From Desulfocapsa sp. (GTDB taxonomy: Bacteria > Desulfobacterota > Desulfobulbia > Desulfobulbales > Desulfocapsaceae): DNA of 37,957 nt. The position numbers and the translations under genes were made by a program. Where the stretch lies: contig JAIPEF010000015.1 of assembly GCA_021737265.1 (NCBI GenBank), positions 1 through 37,957 on the forward strand, read 5' to 3'. Below, in pieces: positions 23,880 through 32,600 of the stretch. Under the pieces are notes generated by a model that saw nothing but the letters and a program-made list of their open reading frames with translations, ran no database searches and was not told where the DNA came from. Each line of letters opens with the position of its first letter. Positions within the stretch are counted from its first letter, which is position 1.

Positions 23880-24398
23880 ATGACAGAATGTGTCTATCTT
23901 ATTGGCTGTCGTGCCGTGGGAAAATCAACTGTTGGTGTGGAGCTGGCGGAGAAACTGGGGTATGATTTTCTGGATACCGATACGCTGATAACCGAAAAAC
24001 TTGGTTGTTCGGTGGCAGAGAGTGTCAGGCAGGAGGGCTGGCAGAAATTTCGAGAGATTGAAAAAGAAGTCCTTTTGCAACTGACGAAAAGACGATCCTG
24101 TGTGGTGGCAACCGGCGGCGGAGCAATCCTTCACCGTGATGTCTGGCCGCAATTGAAAAAGCAGGGAGTAGTGGTTTGGCTGACTGCAGATCTGAAGATT
24201 CTTTGTGAGCGGATATCCGGGGATCAGAATTCGACGACACTGAGGCCAAGTCTGACCGGAAAGAATGTCTGCCAAGAGCTTGAAGAGGTATTGGCTGAAC
24301 GAACTCCCCTGTACCGGGAAACTGCAGACTGCATTGTTGACAGTGGAGCTATGACAGTGGCTGCGGCTGTGCAAAATATTGAGAAATATCTCCAGTAA
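23880..24398 (+). CDS. aroK: Shikimate kinase
   Basis: This 172-residue enzyme phosphorylates shikimate with ATP. The Walker A motif is GCRAVGKST, DFLDTDTLI supplies the shikimate-binding Asp, FREIEKEVL carries the conserved Arg/Glu, and VVATGGGAILH is the GGG shikimate-contact loop. LRPSLTG is the lid/adenine segment. The ATG at 23880 is chosen; the GTG two codons upstream is also possible. It lies 65 bp upstream of aroC, so the two successive-branch genes are likely in one transcript. Confidence 0.94.
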   Translation: MTECVYLIGCRAVGKSTVGVELAEKLGYDFLDTDTLITEKLGCSVAESVRQEGWQKFREIEKEVLLQLTKRRSCVVATGGGAILHRDVWPQLKKQGVVVWLTADLKILCERISGDQNSTTLRPSLTGKNVCQELEEVLAERTPLYRETADCIVDSGAMTVAAAVQNIEKYLQ

Positions 24399-24463
24399 TA
24401 TTATGTTTTCGTGCTTGTCCGGGACACTACCAACATAATGGTACCAATAAAAGGAATATAAAA

Positions 24464-25543
24464 ATGGCTGGAAATACATTTGGTAAGGTTTTTCGTGTCA
24501 CCACATGGGGTGAATCCCACGGAACAGGGGTGGGGGCTGTAATTGATGGCTGTCCTCCTGGAATTGTCCTTGATCCTGCCCTGTTACAGGCCGAGATGGA
24601 CAAAAGAAAACCCGGGCAGGGTGGAGCCTCAAGTCCGCGCAAAGAACCTGATCAGCTGGAAATTTTGTCGGGTATCTTTGTCCCTACCGGAGAAGAGCTT
24701 CCGCGTACCACCGGCACACCCATATCTCTTGTCATCTACAACAAGGATGCCCATTCAAAATCCTACGATAATCTGCGTGATATATTTCGTCCGGGGCATG
24801 GCGATATCAGTTATCTGGCAAAATATGGTATTCGTGATCATCGTGGAGGCGGGAGGGCATCGGCCCGGGAAACTGCAGCAAGAGTTGCCGCAGGAGCCGT
24901 GGCCAGACAGGTACTGGAGCAGGCCGGCATAGATGTGCTTGCCTACACTGTGGCCCTTGGAGGGATCAAGGTTGAGGAGAAAAACCTGGAGCTGATTAAT
25001 TCCAATCGCTTTTTCTGTCCCGATGCCCGGGCTGCAGAAAAAATGGAGGAACGGGTAACTGAGGTGCGTAAACAGGGGGATACCCTGGGAGGTATTGTGG
25101 AGATCGTGGCGGATTGTCCCGCCGGTCTTGGCGAGCCGGTCTTCGACAAACTTGAGGCGGACCTTGCCCATGGACTTATGTCCATCGGTGCAGTGAAAGG
25201 TGTGGAGATTGGTGCCGGATTTCAGGTCGCGGATATGCTGGGCTCCGAGAATAATGATCCTATTACCCCGAAAGGTTTTGTTGGGAATAATGCCGGTGGA
25301 ATCCTTGCAGGAATCTCCAGCGGCAATGAAATTGTGATTCGGGTGGCGGTGAAACCCATCCCTTCAATCTCACAGAAGCAGCAGACTGTAAACCTGAAAA
25401 ACGAGGCCGTGACCATCCAGGTTGGAGGACGGCATGATATCTCCGCCATCCCCCGTATTATCCCGGTGTGTGAGGCCATGGTCCGGCTCACTCTGGTGGA
25501 CCACCTGTTGCGGCAGATGTCCATTGTTTTCCCTGAGGAATAA
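24464..25543 (+). CDS. aroC: Chorismate synthase
   Basis: This 359-residue FMN-dependent enzyme converts 5-enolpyruvylshikimate-3-phosphate to chorismate. Signatures in order are [20 protein letters not shown] at the N-terminus, [37 protein letters not shown], the central [13 protein letters not shown], and [19 protein letters not shown] near the C-terminus. The length is normal. The glgA ATG begins five bases after its TAA. Confidence 0.97.
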   Translation: MAGNTFGKVFRVTTWGESHGTGVGAVIDGCPPGIVLDPALLQAEMDKRKPGQGGASSPRKEPDQLEILSGIFVPTGEELPRTTGTPISLVIYNKDAHSKSYDNLRDIFRPGHGDISYLAKYGIRDHRGGGRASARETAARVAAGAVARQVLEQAGIDVLAYTVALGGIKVEEKNLELINSNRFFCPDARAAEKMEERVTEVRKQGDTLGGIVEIVADCPAGLGEPVFDKLEADLAHGLMSIGAVKGVEIGAGFQVADMLGSENNDPITPKGFVGNNAGGILAGISSGNEIVIRVAVKPIPSISQKQQTVNLKNEAVTIQVGGRHDISAIPRIIPVCEAMVRLTLVDHLLRQMSIVFPEE

Positions 25544-25548
25544 GAGAT

Positions 25549-27177
25549 ATGGCTACAGAGCAGACAGGTATCCATGAGATCTGGATGGTGAGCCGTGAAT
25601 ATGGCAATGTGGCAGGAGCGGGTGGTGTTAAGGATGTCGTCTCTCAGCTGGCGGTGACCCTTGGCCGCTGGTCGGGGCGTTCCGTGCATGTGGTGCTTCC
25701 CTGTTACGGATTCATGGATCCTGAAGAACTCGGGTTCTCACTCCTTGCTGATCCTCTGCATTCGGAGAGGAATCTGGAGTTTGAAGTGGATTTGAATTAT
25801 CCCAAAAAGGAACGGCGGGAGCAGGTACGGGTCTGGAATGCAAAACAGGAAAGGGTGAATATTTACCTCCTTGATGCCGAACGATTCCGGGAAAAAAAGA
25901 ATGTCTATACCTATACGGCAGAGGAAGAGGCCAGTCAATCCTGGCAGGTAAAGGGAGACGGGCATTATGACTATTTTGCCATGAATATCCTTTTGCAGAA
26001 AGGGACTCTGGACCTGATGATGCTCATGGACGCCCACCCTGATGTGATCCACTGCCATGACGGGCATACTGCTGTTCTGCCCGCTATGATTTCCGAGCAT
26101 CCCGGCCTGCGTAACTATTTTCGCAGTACCGGATGTGTGGTCACTGTCCATAATGCCGGGAAAGGCTATCACCAGGAGGTGGCAGATATTGCCTTTGCCC
26201 ATTCTGCTACCGGCCTGCCACTGTCTCTTATTTTACATTCCAGGCTAGATGACTGTTTTGATCCCTTTCTCGCAGGCGCAACTTCTGCAGTTATGAATAC
26301 GGTGAGTGAAAATTATGCCAGGGAACTGCGGGAAACTGATGATGACCGACTTACCGGTTGGCTGGGCCATGTCCTGCTGGAGAAAGATATTGTTCTGGAA
26401 GGTGTAACCAACGGTATAGATCCCGATGCATTTCCCCCAACGGATCACCTGAAAAGCGGTGTCGCTGCCTCCTTTGATCCTTTGGGTAATGCTCCACTTG
26501 CTGGTAAAAAGAAGTGCAAAGAGGCGCTGTTGCAGCTGCTGTCGAAAAAAAACAAGATTGATGGTATCCGTCAATCCGGTTTTTTGGATGCTGATGCTTC
26601 CAACCCCCTTATTACCTTCATTGGCAGGCTCAATGGCCAGAAAGGAGTGGATGTTCTCACCACTGCTTTGAAGCAACTCCTTGCCGCGAGAACAGATTTC
26701 TGTTTTCTGCTGTTGGGAACAGGAAGCCGTCAGGATGAGGAAGCACTGGTTCGACTGGCTGGAAAGAAGGCAAACCTGGGTCGGGTCTGTATCCTTCGCG
26801 GCTTTGATACAACACTTGCCAACAAGGTGTATGCGGCAGGCGATTTCTTTGTTATTCCCTCACGATATGAGCCCTGCGGATTGACTGATTTTATGGCGCA
26901 GCTCTTTGGCAATTTACCCATTGTCCACCATGTGGGGGGGCTGGTGAAGGTGGTGGACGGAAAGACCGGTTTTAGCTATGAAAAACAGAGTACAGCTACT
27001 TTGTGTGTGACTGTGGAGAGGGCATTAGATCTCTTCGCAACAGATCTGTCTGCCATTCGAATGATGCAGCGGCAGGCCGTGGAATTGATTCATAAACGCT
27101 ACACCTGGAAAACTGTCAGCAAGAAGTATCTGCAGTTGTATAAAAAGGCGAAAAATCAAAAAATGATGGCGTCGTAA
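25549..27177 (+). CDS. glgA: Glycogen synthase, GT5 family
   Basis: This 542-residue glycosyltransferase builds alpha-1,4-glucan from a nucleotide-glucose donor. GT5 features are HCHDGHTAVLPAMI, VVTVHNAGKGYHQ, VTNGIDPDAF and the C-terminal donor-site motifs FIGRLNGQKGVDVL, GTGSRQDEEAL and SRYEPCGLTDFMAQLFG. The N-terminal K-x-GG-L-G/A-D-V motif of classical GlgA reads GAGGVKDV here, so the donor-phosphate lysine is missing at its usual place; a substitute lysine follows two residues after the GG. It directly follows aroC, an unusual partner. The last six residues (QKMMAS) and the stop are supplied by a repeat element. Confidence 0.9.
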   Translation: MATEQTGIHEIWMVSREYGNVAGAGGVKDVVSQLAVTLGRWSGRSVHVVLPCYGFMDPEELGFSLLADPLHSERNLEFEVDLNYPKKERREQVRVWNAKQERVNIYLLDAERFREKKNVYTYTAEEEASQSWQVKGDGHYDYFAMNILLQKGTLDLMMLMDAHPDVIHCHDGHTAVLPAMISEHPGLRNYFRSTGCVVTVHNAGKGYHQEVADIAFAHSATGLPLSLILHSRLDDCFDPFLAGATSAVMNTVSENYARELRETDDDRLTGWLGHVLLEKDIVLEGVTNGIDPDAFPPTDHLKSGVAASFDPLGNAPLAGKKKCKEALLQLLSKKNKIDGIRQSGFLDADASNPLITFIGRLNGQKGVDVLTTALKQLLAARTDFCFLLLGTGSRQDEEALVRLAGKKANLGRVCILRGFDTTLANKVYAAGDFFVIPSRYEPCGLTDFMAQLFGNLPIVHHVGGLVKVVDGKTGFSYEKQSTATLCVTVERALDLFATDLSAIRMMQRQAVELIHKRYTWKTVSKKYLQLYKKAKNQKMMAS

Positions 27178-27360
27178 AAACTCTTCATCTTGTTCGTTGT
27201 TACAATTTTTCTATCATTACGACGTACCGTATGTACGCCGAAATGATAGAAAAATTGCACGCCTCCAATATGGAGCTTTTCACCCTAACTACCGGGCATA
27301 AATACTTAGCCATCCTAGGTTTGAGGTTTTTACGAGTTTATCAAAAATGATGGCGTCGTA
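27155..27360. repeat. Hairpin repeat element, copy 1
   Basis: Near-identical direct repeats flank the element: 27155-27176 and 27340-27360 both read ATCAAAA(A)ATGATGGCGTCGTA, differing by one A. Inside are short terminal inverted repeats (TCGTAAAAACTC at 27172-27183; GAGGTTTTTACGAG at 27323-27336) and a long hairpin whose 16-bp arms, CAATTTTTCTATCATT (27203-27218) and its exact complement (27242-27257), continue inward with CGACGTAC/GTACGCCG. No ORF is inside. It matches 37828-37957 in inverse orientation, so it is a dispersed family. It also makes up most of the 318-bp gene-free stretch before gap. Past it, 27361-27495 holds only weak inverted repeats. Confidence 0.85.
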
Positions 27361-27495
27361 TTTATCCCCCTCAAGGGAGGACTGAAAAGGGTATAACTAC
27401 TTAGCCGTCAACACCTTCGGCTCTTTATGAACCCTATTTCATTAGGAGAGCAGTAAAGAGTATTGTGTTATTCATTCATTACGTGGAGACTGGGT

Positions 27496-28500
27496 ATGTC
27501 GATCAAGATAGGTATTAATGGTTTTGGCCGTATTGGGAGAAGTATTTTTCGTGCTCTTGCAAAAGATCCGGTTTTTGCAGATATTGAGATTGCAGCGATC
27601 AATGATCTCACAGATAATGCAACTCTTGCCCATCTTTTGAAGTATGATTCTATAATGGGTGTTTATGATGGTGAGGTGGAGGGTGATGAGGATGGCATTA
27701 CTGTCGATGGACGCCATATTCTGGTTACCGACCATCGTAATCCCGCCGATATCCCATGGGGGGCTGCTGGTGTAGAATATGTTGCCGAGTGTACGGGCTT
27801 ATTTCGGGATAGTGATAGTGCTCAGAGACATATCAGTGCCGGTGCCCACAAGGTCGTGATCTCGGCTCCCGCCAAAGGAAATGTGAAAACATTTGTCATG
27901 GGTGTAAACGAGGATGAGTATGACTCCACCATCCATCATGTAGTTTCAAATGCCTCCTGCACCACCAACTGTCTTGCCCCTGTCGCCAAGGTGATTTTAG
28001 ATAATTTTGGGATTAAGAAGGGGCTTATGACCACTGTCCATGCTTACACCGGTGATCAGCGAATTCTTGATTATCCTCACTCTGATCTGCGTCGGGCAAG
28101 GGCTGCGGCCCTTTCCATGATTCCTACCAGTACCGGTGCTGCCGCTGCCGTGGCCCTGGTTATTCCAGAACTGAAAGGGAAGTTTGAAGGTCTCGCGGTT
28201 CGCGTGCCCACCCCCAATGTTTCGCTGGTTGATGTTGTTATGGAATTGGAGCAGGAGACAACGGCTCCGGAGGTCAACCAGGCATTGAAGGAGGCGGTGA
28301 ACCGTTATCTCGGTTATACGGACCTGCCTCTTGTTTCCATCGATTTTCAGGGGGACGGACATTCCTCCATTGTTGACGGACAATCCACCAAAGCTCTTGG
28401 GAGTACAGTCAAGATCTTGAGCTGGTACGATAATGAATGGGGATACTCCAATCGGATGTTAGATCTTATTCTGCACATGGAGGCCAATAAGGCGCTATAG
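27496..28500 (+). CDS. gap: Glyceraldehyde-3-phosphate dehydrogenase, type I
   Basis: This 334-residue NAD(P)-dependent glycolytic enzyme starts SIKIGINGFGRIGRSIFRAL, with a Rossmann GxGxxG. The catalytic site is NASCTTNCLAP, with nucleophile Cys155. The ATTVHAYTGDQ-like segment TVHAYTGDQRILD carries the general-base His, and WYDNEWGYSNRMLDL ends the catalytic domain. An Asp (NDLTDNATLAHLL) after the second strand suggests NAD+ preference. The ATG at 27496 has GGAG in front and gives the canonical N-terminus; an upstream in-frame ATG at 27463 would add 11 non-family residues. Confidence 0.97.
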   Translation: MSIKIGINGFGRIGRSIFRALAKDPVFADIEIAAINDLTDNATLAHLLKYDSIMGVYDGEVEGDEDGITVDGRHILVTDHRNPADIPWGAAGVEYVAECTGLFRDSDSAQRHISAGAHKVVISAPAKGNVKTFVMGVNEDEYDSTIHHVVSNASCTTNCLAPVAKVILDNFGIKKGLMTTVHAYTGDQRILDYPHSDLRRARAAALSMIPTSTGAAAAVALVIPELKGKFEGLAVRVPTPNVSLVDVVMELEQETTAPEVNQALKEAVNRYLGYTDLPLVSIDFQGDGHSSIVDGQSTKALGSTVKILSWYDNEWGYSNRMLDLILHMEANKAL

Positions 28501-28645
28501 GGCACTGTTGTGAGTTTAACTTACTAAATCTACTTGAATTCCATTGGAAAGTGGTGTAGGACACTTGCAGCAAATCATGGGGGACAAGTTTCCTTCATTC
28601 GTTGGTGTTATTTTTACCTATAGTATTTTTCAACAGGAGATCAGT

Positions 28646-29395
28646 ATGAAAACAACAATTATTACAGTTGCATGCACAGGATTGCTACTGACAGGGACTG
28701 CTTTTGCAGGGGGGCATGGAACTCATTGGGGATATACTGGACATGAAGGACCGGAGTTCTGGGGTAACTTGTCCAATGAGTATGCAGTCTGTAAAAGTGG
28801 AAAAAATCAGGCCCCAATCAATATTGGCAATCTAACTGAATCTGACCTTAGTCCCATTGCTTTTCATTACAGTAATACATCACCCATGGATATTGTGAAC
28901 AATGGTCACACCATTCAGGTAAACTATGCGCCCGGTTCCACCATCACCGTAGATAATCACACCTTCAATCTGCTCCAGTTCCACTTTCATACGCCGAGTG
29001 AAAACACTGTGGATGGACGTTCCTTCGCCATGGAGAGCCACCTTGTTCACGCTGATAAAGATGGAAACCTCGCTGTGGTTGGTGTGCTGTTTGAAGAGGG
29101 TCCTGCCAATCCTTTTATTGATGCTGTTTGGGCCCATATGCCCGGGAAGGCTGGAGAAAAAAAACAGATAGCTGACGTAACTCTTAACGCTACAGATATG
29201 CTTCCTTCTGAGCAGTCCTACTATCGATTTAATGGTTCTCTTACAACACCACCTTGCAGCGAGGGTGTACGCTGGATGGTTATGAAGAATCCTGTGACAG
29301 TATCCAAAGCTCAGGCAGAGCAATTTAACTCTGTAATTGGTGGGAATAATAATCGTCCTGTACAGCCGGTGAACGCACGGCCAATCTTAGAGTAA
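28646..29395 (+). CDS. cah: Alpha-type carbonic anhydrase, periplasmic
   Basis: This 249-residue enzyme has a cleavable signal peptide (KTTIITVACTGLLLTGTAFA, cut before GGHG). It interconverts CO2 and bicarbonate in the periplasm. Alpha-CA marks are HWGYTGHEGPEFWGNL, SGKNQAPINI, the zinc ligands His113 and His115 (QFHFHTPSE) and His132 (ESHLVH), and the C-terminal FNGSLTTPPCSEGVRWMV. Two cysteines (in AVCKSG and PPCSEG) match the family disulfide. The ATG at 28646 follows CAGGAG and starts the signal peptide; the longer reading from 28544 is rejected. It is probably monocistronic with its own terminator. Confidence 0.95.
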   Translation: MKTTIITVACTGLLLTGTAFAGGHGTHWGYTGHEGPEFWGNLSNEYAVCKSGKNQAPINIGNLTESDLSPIAFHYSNTSPMDIVNNGHTIQVNYAPGSTITVDNHTFNLLQFHFHTPSENTVDGRSFAMESHLVHADKDGNLAVVGVLFEEGPANPFIDAVWAHMPGKAGEKKQIADVTLNATDMLPSEQSYYRFNGSLTTPPCSEGVRWMVMKNPVTVSKAQAEQFNSVIGGNNNRPVQPVNARPILE

Positions 29396-29503
29396 GTTAT
29401 TATGAAATCAGTGATATACGACAGAGGTTTTTTTGCCTTTGTCAAGGATTCGGGAATGTGATTGCGTGGCTCCGGTATTCAGCCGAGACGCCATTTGAAT
29501 TGT

Positions 29504-29539
29504 AAACGCCCTGAGGATGTATTTCTTCAGGGCGTTTTT
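29504..29539. terminator. Rho-independent terminator after carbonic anhydrase
   Basis: AAACGCCCTGA (29504-29514) and TCAGGGCGTTT (29527-29537) form a perfect 11-bp stem with a 12-nt loop and a T-run. It separates the carbonic anhydrase from the dikinase-like gene. Confidence 0.85.
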
Positions 29540-29583
29540 GTATTCTTGTTAAGAGAAGATCCTTGAACTTGTGTGTGAAATGT

Positions 29584-29612
29584 TTGATACTTGAAGCAGT
29601 TGATCGTATTTC
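29584..29612 (+). promoter_or_regulatory. Possible promoter for the dikinase-like gene
   Basis: TTGATA (29584-29589) and TATTTC (29607-29612) are separated by 17 bp, between the terminator and the ATG at 29633. The -10 box is imperfect and the leader would be very short. Confidence 0.35.
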
Positions 29613-29632
29613 TTTGAGAGATAAGTAAAATA

Positions 29633-32600
29633 ATGAGTAAAGGCACAGAAAATATCGAATCAGATGCACTTACCGCCAACCTTCTGCAAACAGCAGAAGA
29701 GGTTGTCATAGATCCTCAATTAGAGCTCCTCCTCGATGTTGTTGTTCGCTACAAGGGGCTTCGCAAGACCCTCGAAGGTCTCCTCTACGAGATTTGTCAT
29801 CCCTATCGTAACTGGACCATCCTTGTCCCGCAGTTGCGCAGTTTTGTCCTTAAAAACAGCAAGTACTACCTGCATCATGAAAAGGGACCCCAAGCCTTTG
29901 GTCTCTTTGCCGGATTGTTTCTGCAGGCCATGGAGGATTCTGAGAAAAACAGCAAGCTCCTCTCCCAGATCATTGAATCTCAGGTGGCTTGGGTAAGTAA
30001 GATGGTGGATCTTTTTTCAGCAGATGAACTCCATCGGTATCAGTCTTCTCTGAACAGCTATTTTGCTTCGCTCCTGGCCCTTGATGACGGGAAGAGTCCA
30101 ATCATGATGCACATTGTCCAGGGGCAGCATCCCATAAAAAAACTGGCTACCTCTCTGCTGGCCTATGCAGATCATGAGGGGGCAGAGTTTGACTATCGCC
30201 CCATGGCCAGGCTTATGCAGGCTATTTTAAGAAATAATTACGACTACTGGCTGCAGGAAGAGGATCCCTTACCCTGGTTTCTCGATCGTTGCGGAGTACT
30301 GTGCGAAGACTTTCACTCCGGCAACCTTTTTTCCGCCATCTCCCATGAATCCATGGCCGAAAACAAGGTAGCAGTGATGGCCATAGATGCTGATGCCTCA
30401 CCGGTATCGGCGCTGCGTGATATTCTGGATTTGCCCGCCCATGTTGACATCGTTCGTCTCTATAAAGAGATACCGGCAAGATTGGCAGAGGCCGATGGTG
30501 ATGAGTTGGGAGTGTCCCGGGAACAGGGCTTGCCGTTGAGCCGTTTTGCTGAAAATCAGAAACTGCTTTTTCTCTTTCGGATCATGGATACCAAAGGACT
30601 CTATCTGATTCATGAAGAGACCCTCCGAGAGATTAACCGCTCCCTTGTTCAGCTCATTCGCCTCCAGAAGTTTGAGGAGATAGAAGAATTTCTCCTCACT
30701 GCCTTTCAACTTTTGAGGGCCAATGTGAGAAAATACCCCCACACCTCTCTGCAGTGTATCCAGGTGCTGGGAGGTGAGGTCTTTAAGCGGAAGAATGGAC
30801 GTATGGTGGAGACCTTTCTCTGGCAGGTCGTTCGTTTCGGTTTTCAGTACGCCAATGTCATGGGTGTGGATGAAGATTGGCAGCCCATAACCAACCCTGC
30901 CCATCTTGCCAATATCAGGGTCTGGCTGAACCTGATCATGCAGGAACCCAAGTGGTGTGCCACCCTGTTTTCCGCTCTTATCATTAATATCAAACTCTCC
31001 GGCACCTGTGTCAAGGATACTGATCTTTTTCAGCGTGACATCACCAACCTGCTCAATCACCCCATTGAACCGGTGTATAACCTGACGAAGCAGTTCACCA
31101 AGCTTATGCCGGTATTTTTTAATGAGATCGGAGCTGAGGGGGATCTGCGTGAGGTATCCACTGAGTTGGATGAAATTCACAAACGCAGGGATCTTCTCAT
31201 CCATTTCCTTCGAAAGCAAAGTCATGTAGAGAGTTCCAATCTCATTGTCGATTTTATCCAGGCCATCTTTGTCTTCTGGTTGACAAAAAAGAAAGAAGGA
31301 CTCAAACCTTTTCTCCCGGAAGAGATCTATTCCGAAGTGATGGCTGGGGGGAAGTTTGTTGATGATCAACACAAGCTGGCAAAACGCATTCGCCAGGATC
31401 TTGAGTTTACCGTTATCGATGACCTTTTGTCCTGGAAACGGGAAGAGCGACAGAAGTATCTGGCCAAGCAGGCAGATATTGCCGCTACTGAATTACGTCG
31501 CTTTGATCTTCTGGTCCATATGTTTCAACTGCTGCATCAGAAATACAACCTTGGGTTTCAGGAGTTACGAACAGAGCTCGAGCAGGCTGCACAGGAAGGT
31601 TTTCCAGAGATGGAGGCTTTGCTTGCAACCCTGGGAAACTGTGAGACTGCCGAGTGTATCGAGGCCCTGCTCCAGGCCCTCGAAGGATTAAAAGAAACCA
31701 TTCTTTCCCCTGAGACCTTCAAGGCACGGGAGGATATTTATTATAAACGGCATATTGCCGTTGATATTCCATCGGTGTACGGCAGGTACAGGGAGAAAAA
31801 GTTCGACAGCCTCAGCCTCAGCTTTCGCCTGGAAAACCTCACCAATATCTTTCTGGAGCTTTTGCCTGAAAGAGTAAACTTGTCTTTCATTACTCAGGCA
31901 ACATTTTATCGTATTGTCAAGTACCTGAAGCTCTATTTGCGGGCCCTTAGAGTGGATGGTATCTCCTCCAGACGCCTGGATACCTATATCGCTCTGCTCA
32001 CCAGTTCTCTGAATATCAGGCGTTTTTCCTACACCCAGTATCTTGATATTTTTCGCGGCCTCTCAGAAGGTGTAAAGGATGTAATTTACTCCTATTACAC
32101 TAATATTCATCAGAACAATCTTTCAATTATTATTCCGCAGATTGGGGCTGCAAATTTGCTTACGAAATATCGCTTTCTCTGGAATGAGGAGGAAAAAGCA
32201 AATTCCATCCACAGCCTGTCAGAGGCCTTCCTCAGGGACCTGATTGCCTCTACCTTCGGCCTGCAGCATCTTGATAATTTTATCACCAGGATTATCGGAA
32301 CCCTGGAGAGTCAGAAAGATATACTGGATGAACGACGTCTTGATCTGCTGATGAGTTACAATCCGGAACAAGCCATATCTCAGCTAAACAAAAAAAACCC
32401 CTACACCCATGATCTTATTCATCTTGGTAACAAAGGGCTTAACCTGGTGACACTCAGTGATGATAAAAAACAGATTCCACCAGCCTTTATTATCACCACC
32501 GAGATTTTTCGTTGCCGGGAGGTTGTCTATGGTTTTGACAAGGCCCGGAACGATTTGATGCAGCGTATCCGTACATCGTTGAGTGAGCTGGAACAGCAGA

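Noticed and set aside
27361..27462. Possible third, decayed copy of the hairpin repeat before gap
   Set aside because: Only short words such as ACTTAGCC are shared with copy 1; no hairpin core or terminal repeat is present.
28544..28645. Upstream in-frame ATG for the carbonic anhydrase
   Set aside because: It would bury the signal peptide 34 residues inside; the ATG at 28646 has a good ribosome site and a canonical secretion signal.
30398..31372. 324-codon minus-strand ORF inside the dikinase gene
   Set aside because: It is antisense to a continuous 1423-codon ORF; long antisense frames arise from codon bias, and no ribosome site or domain supports it.
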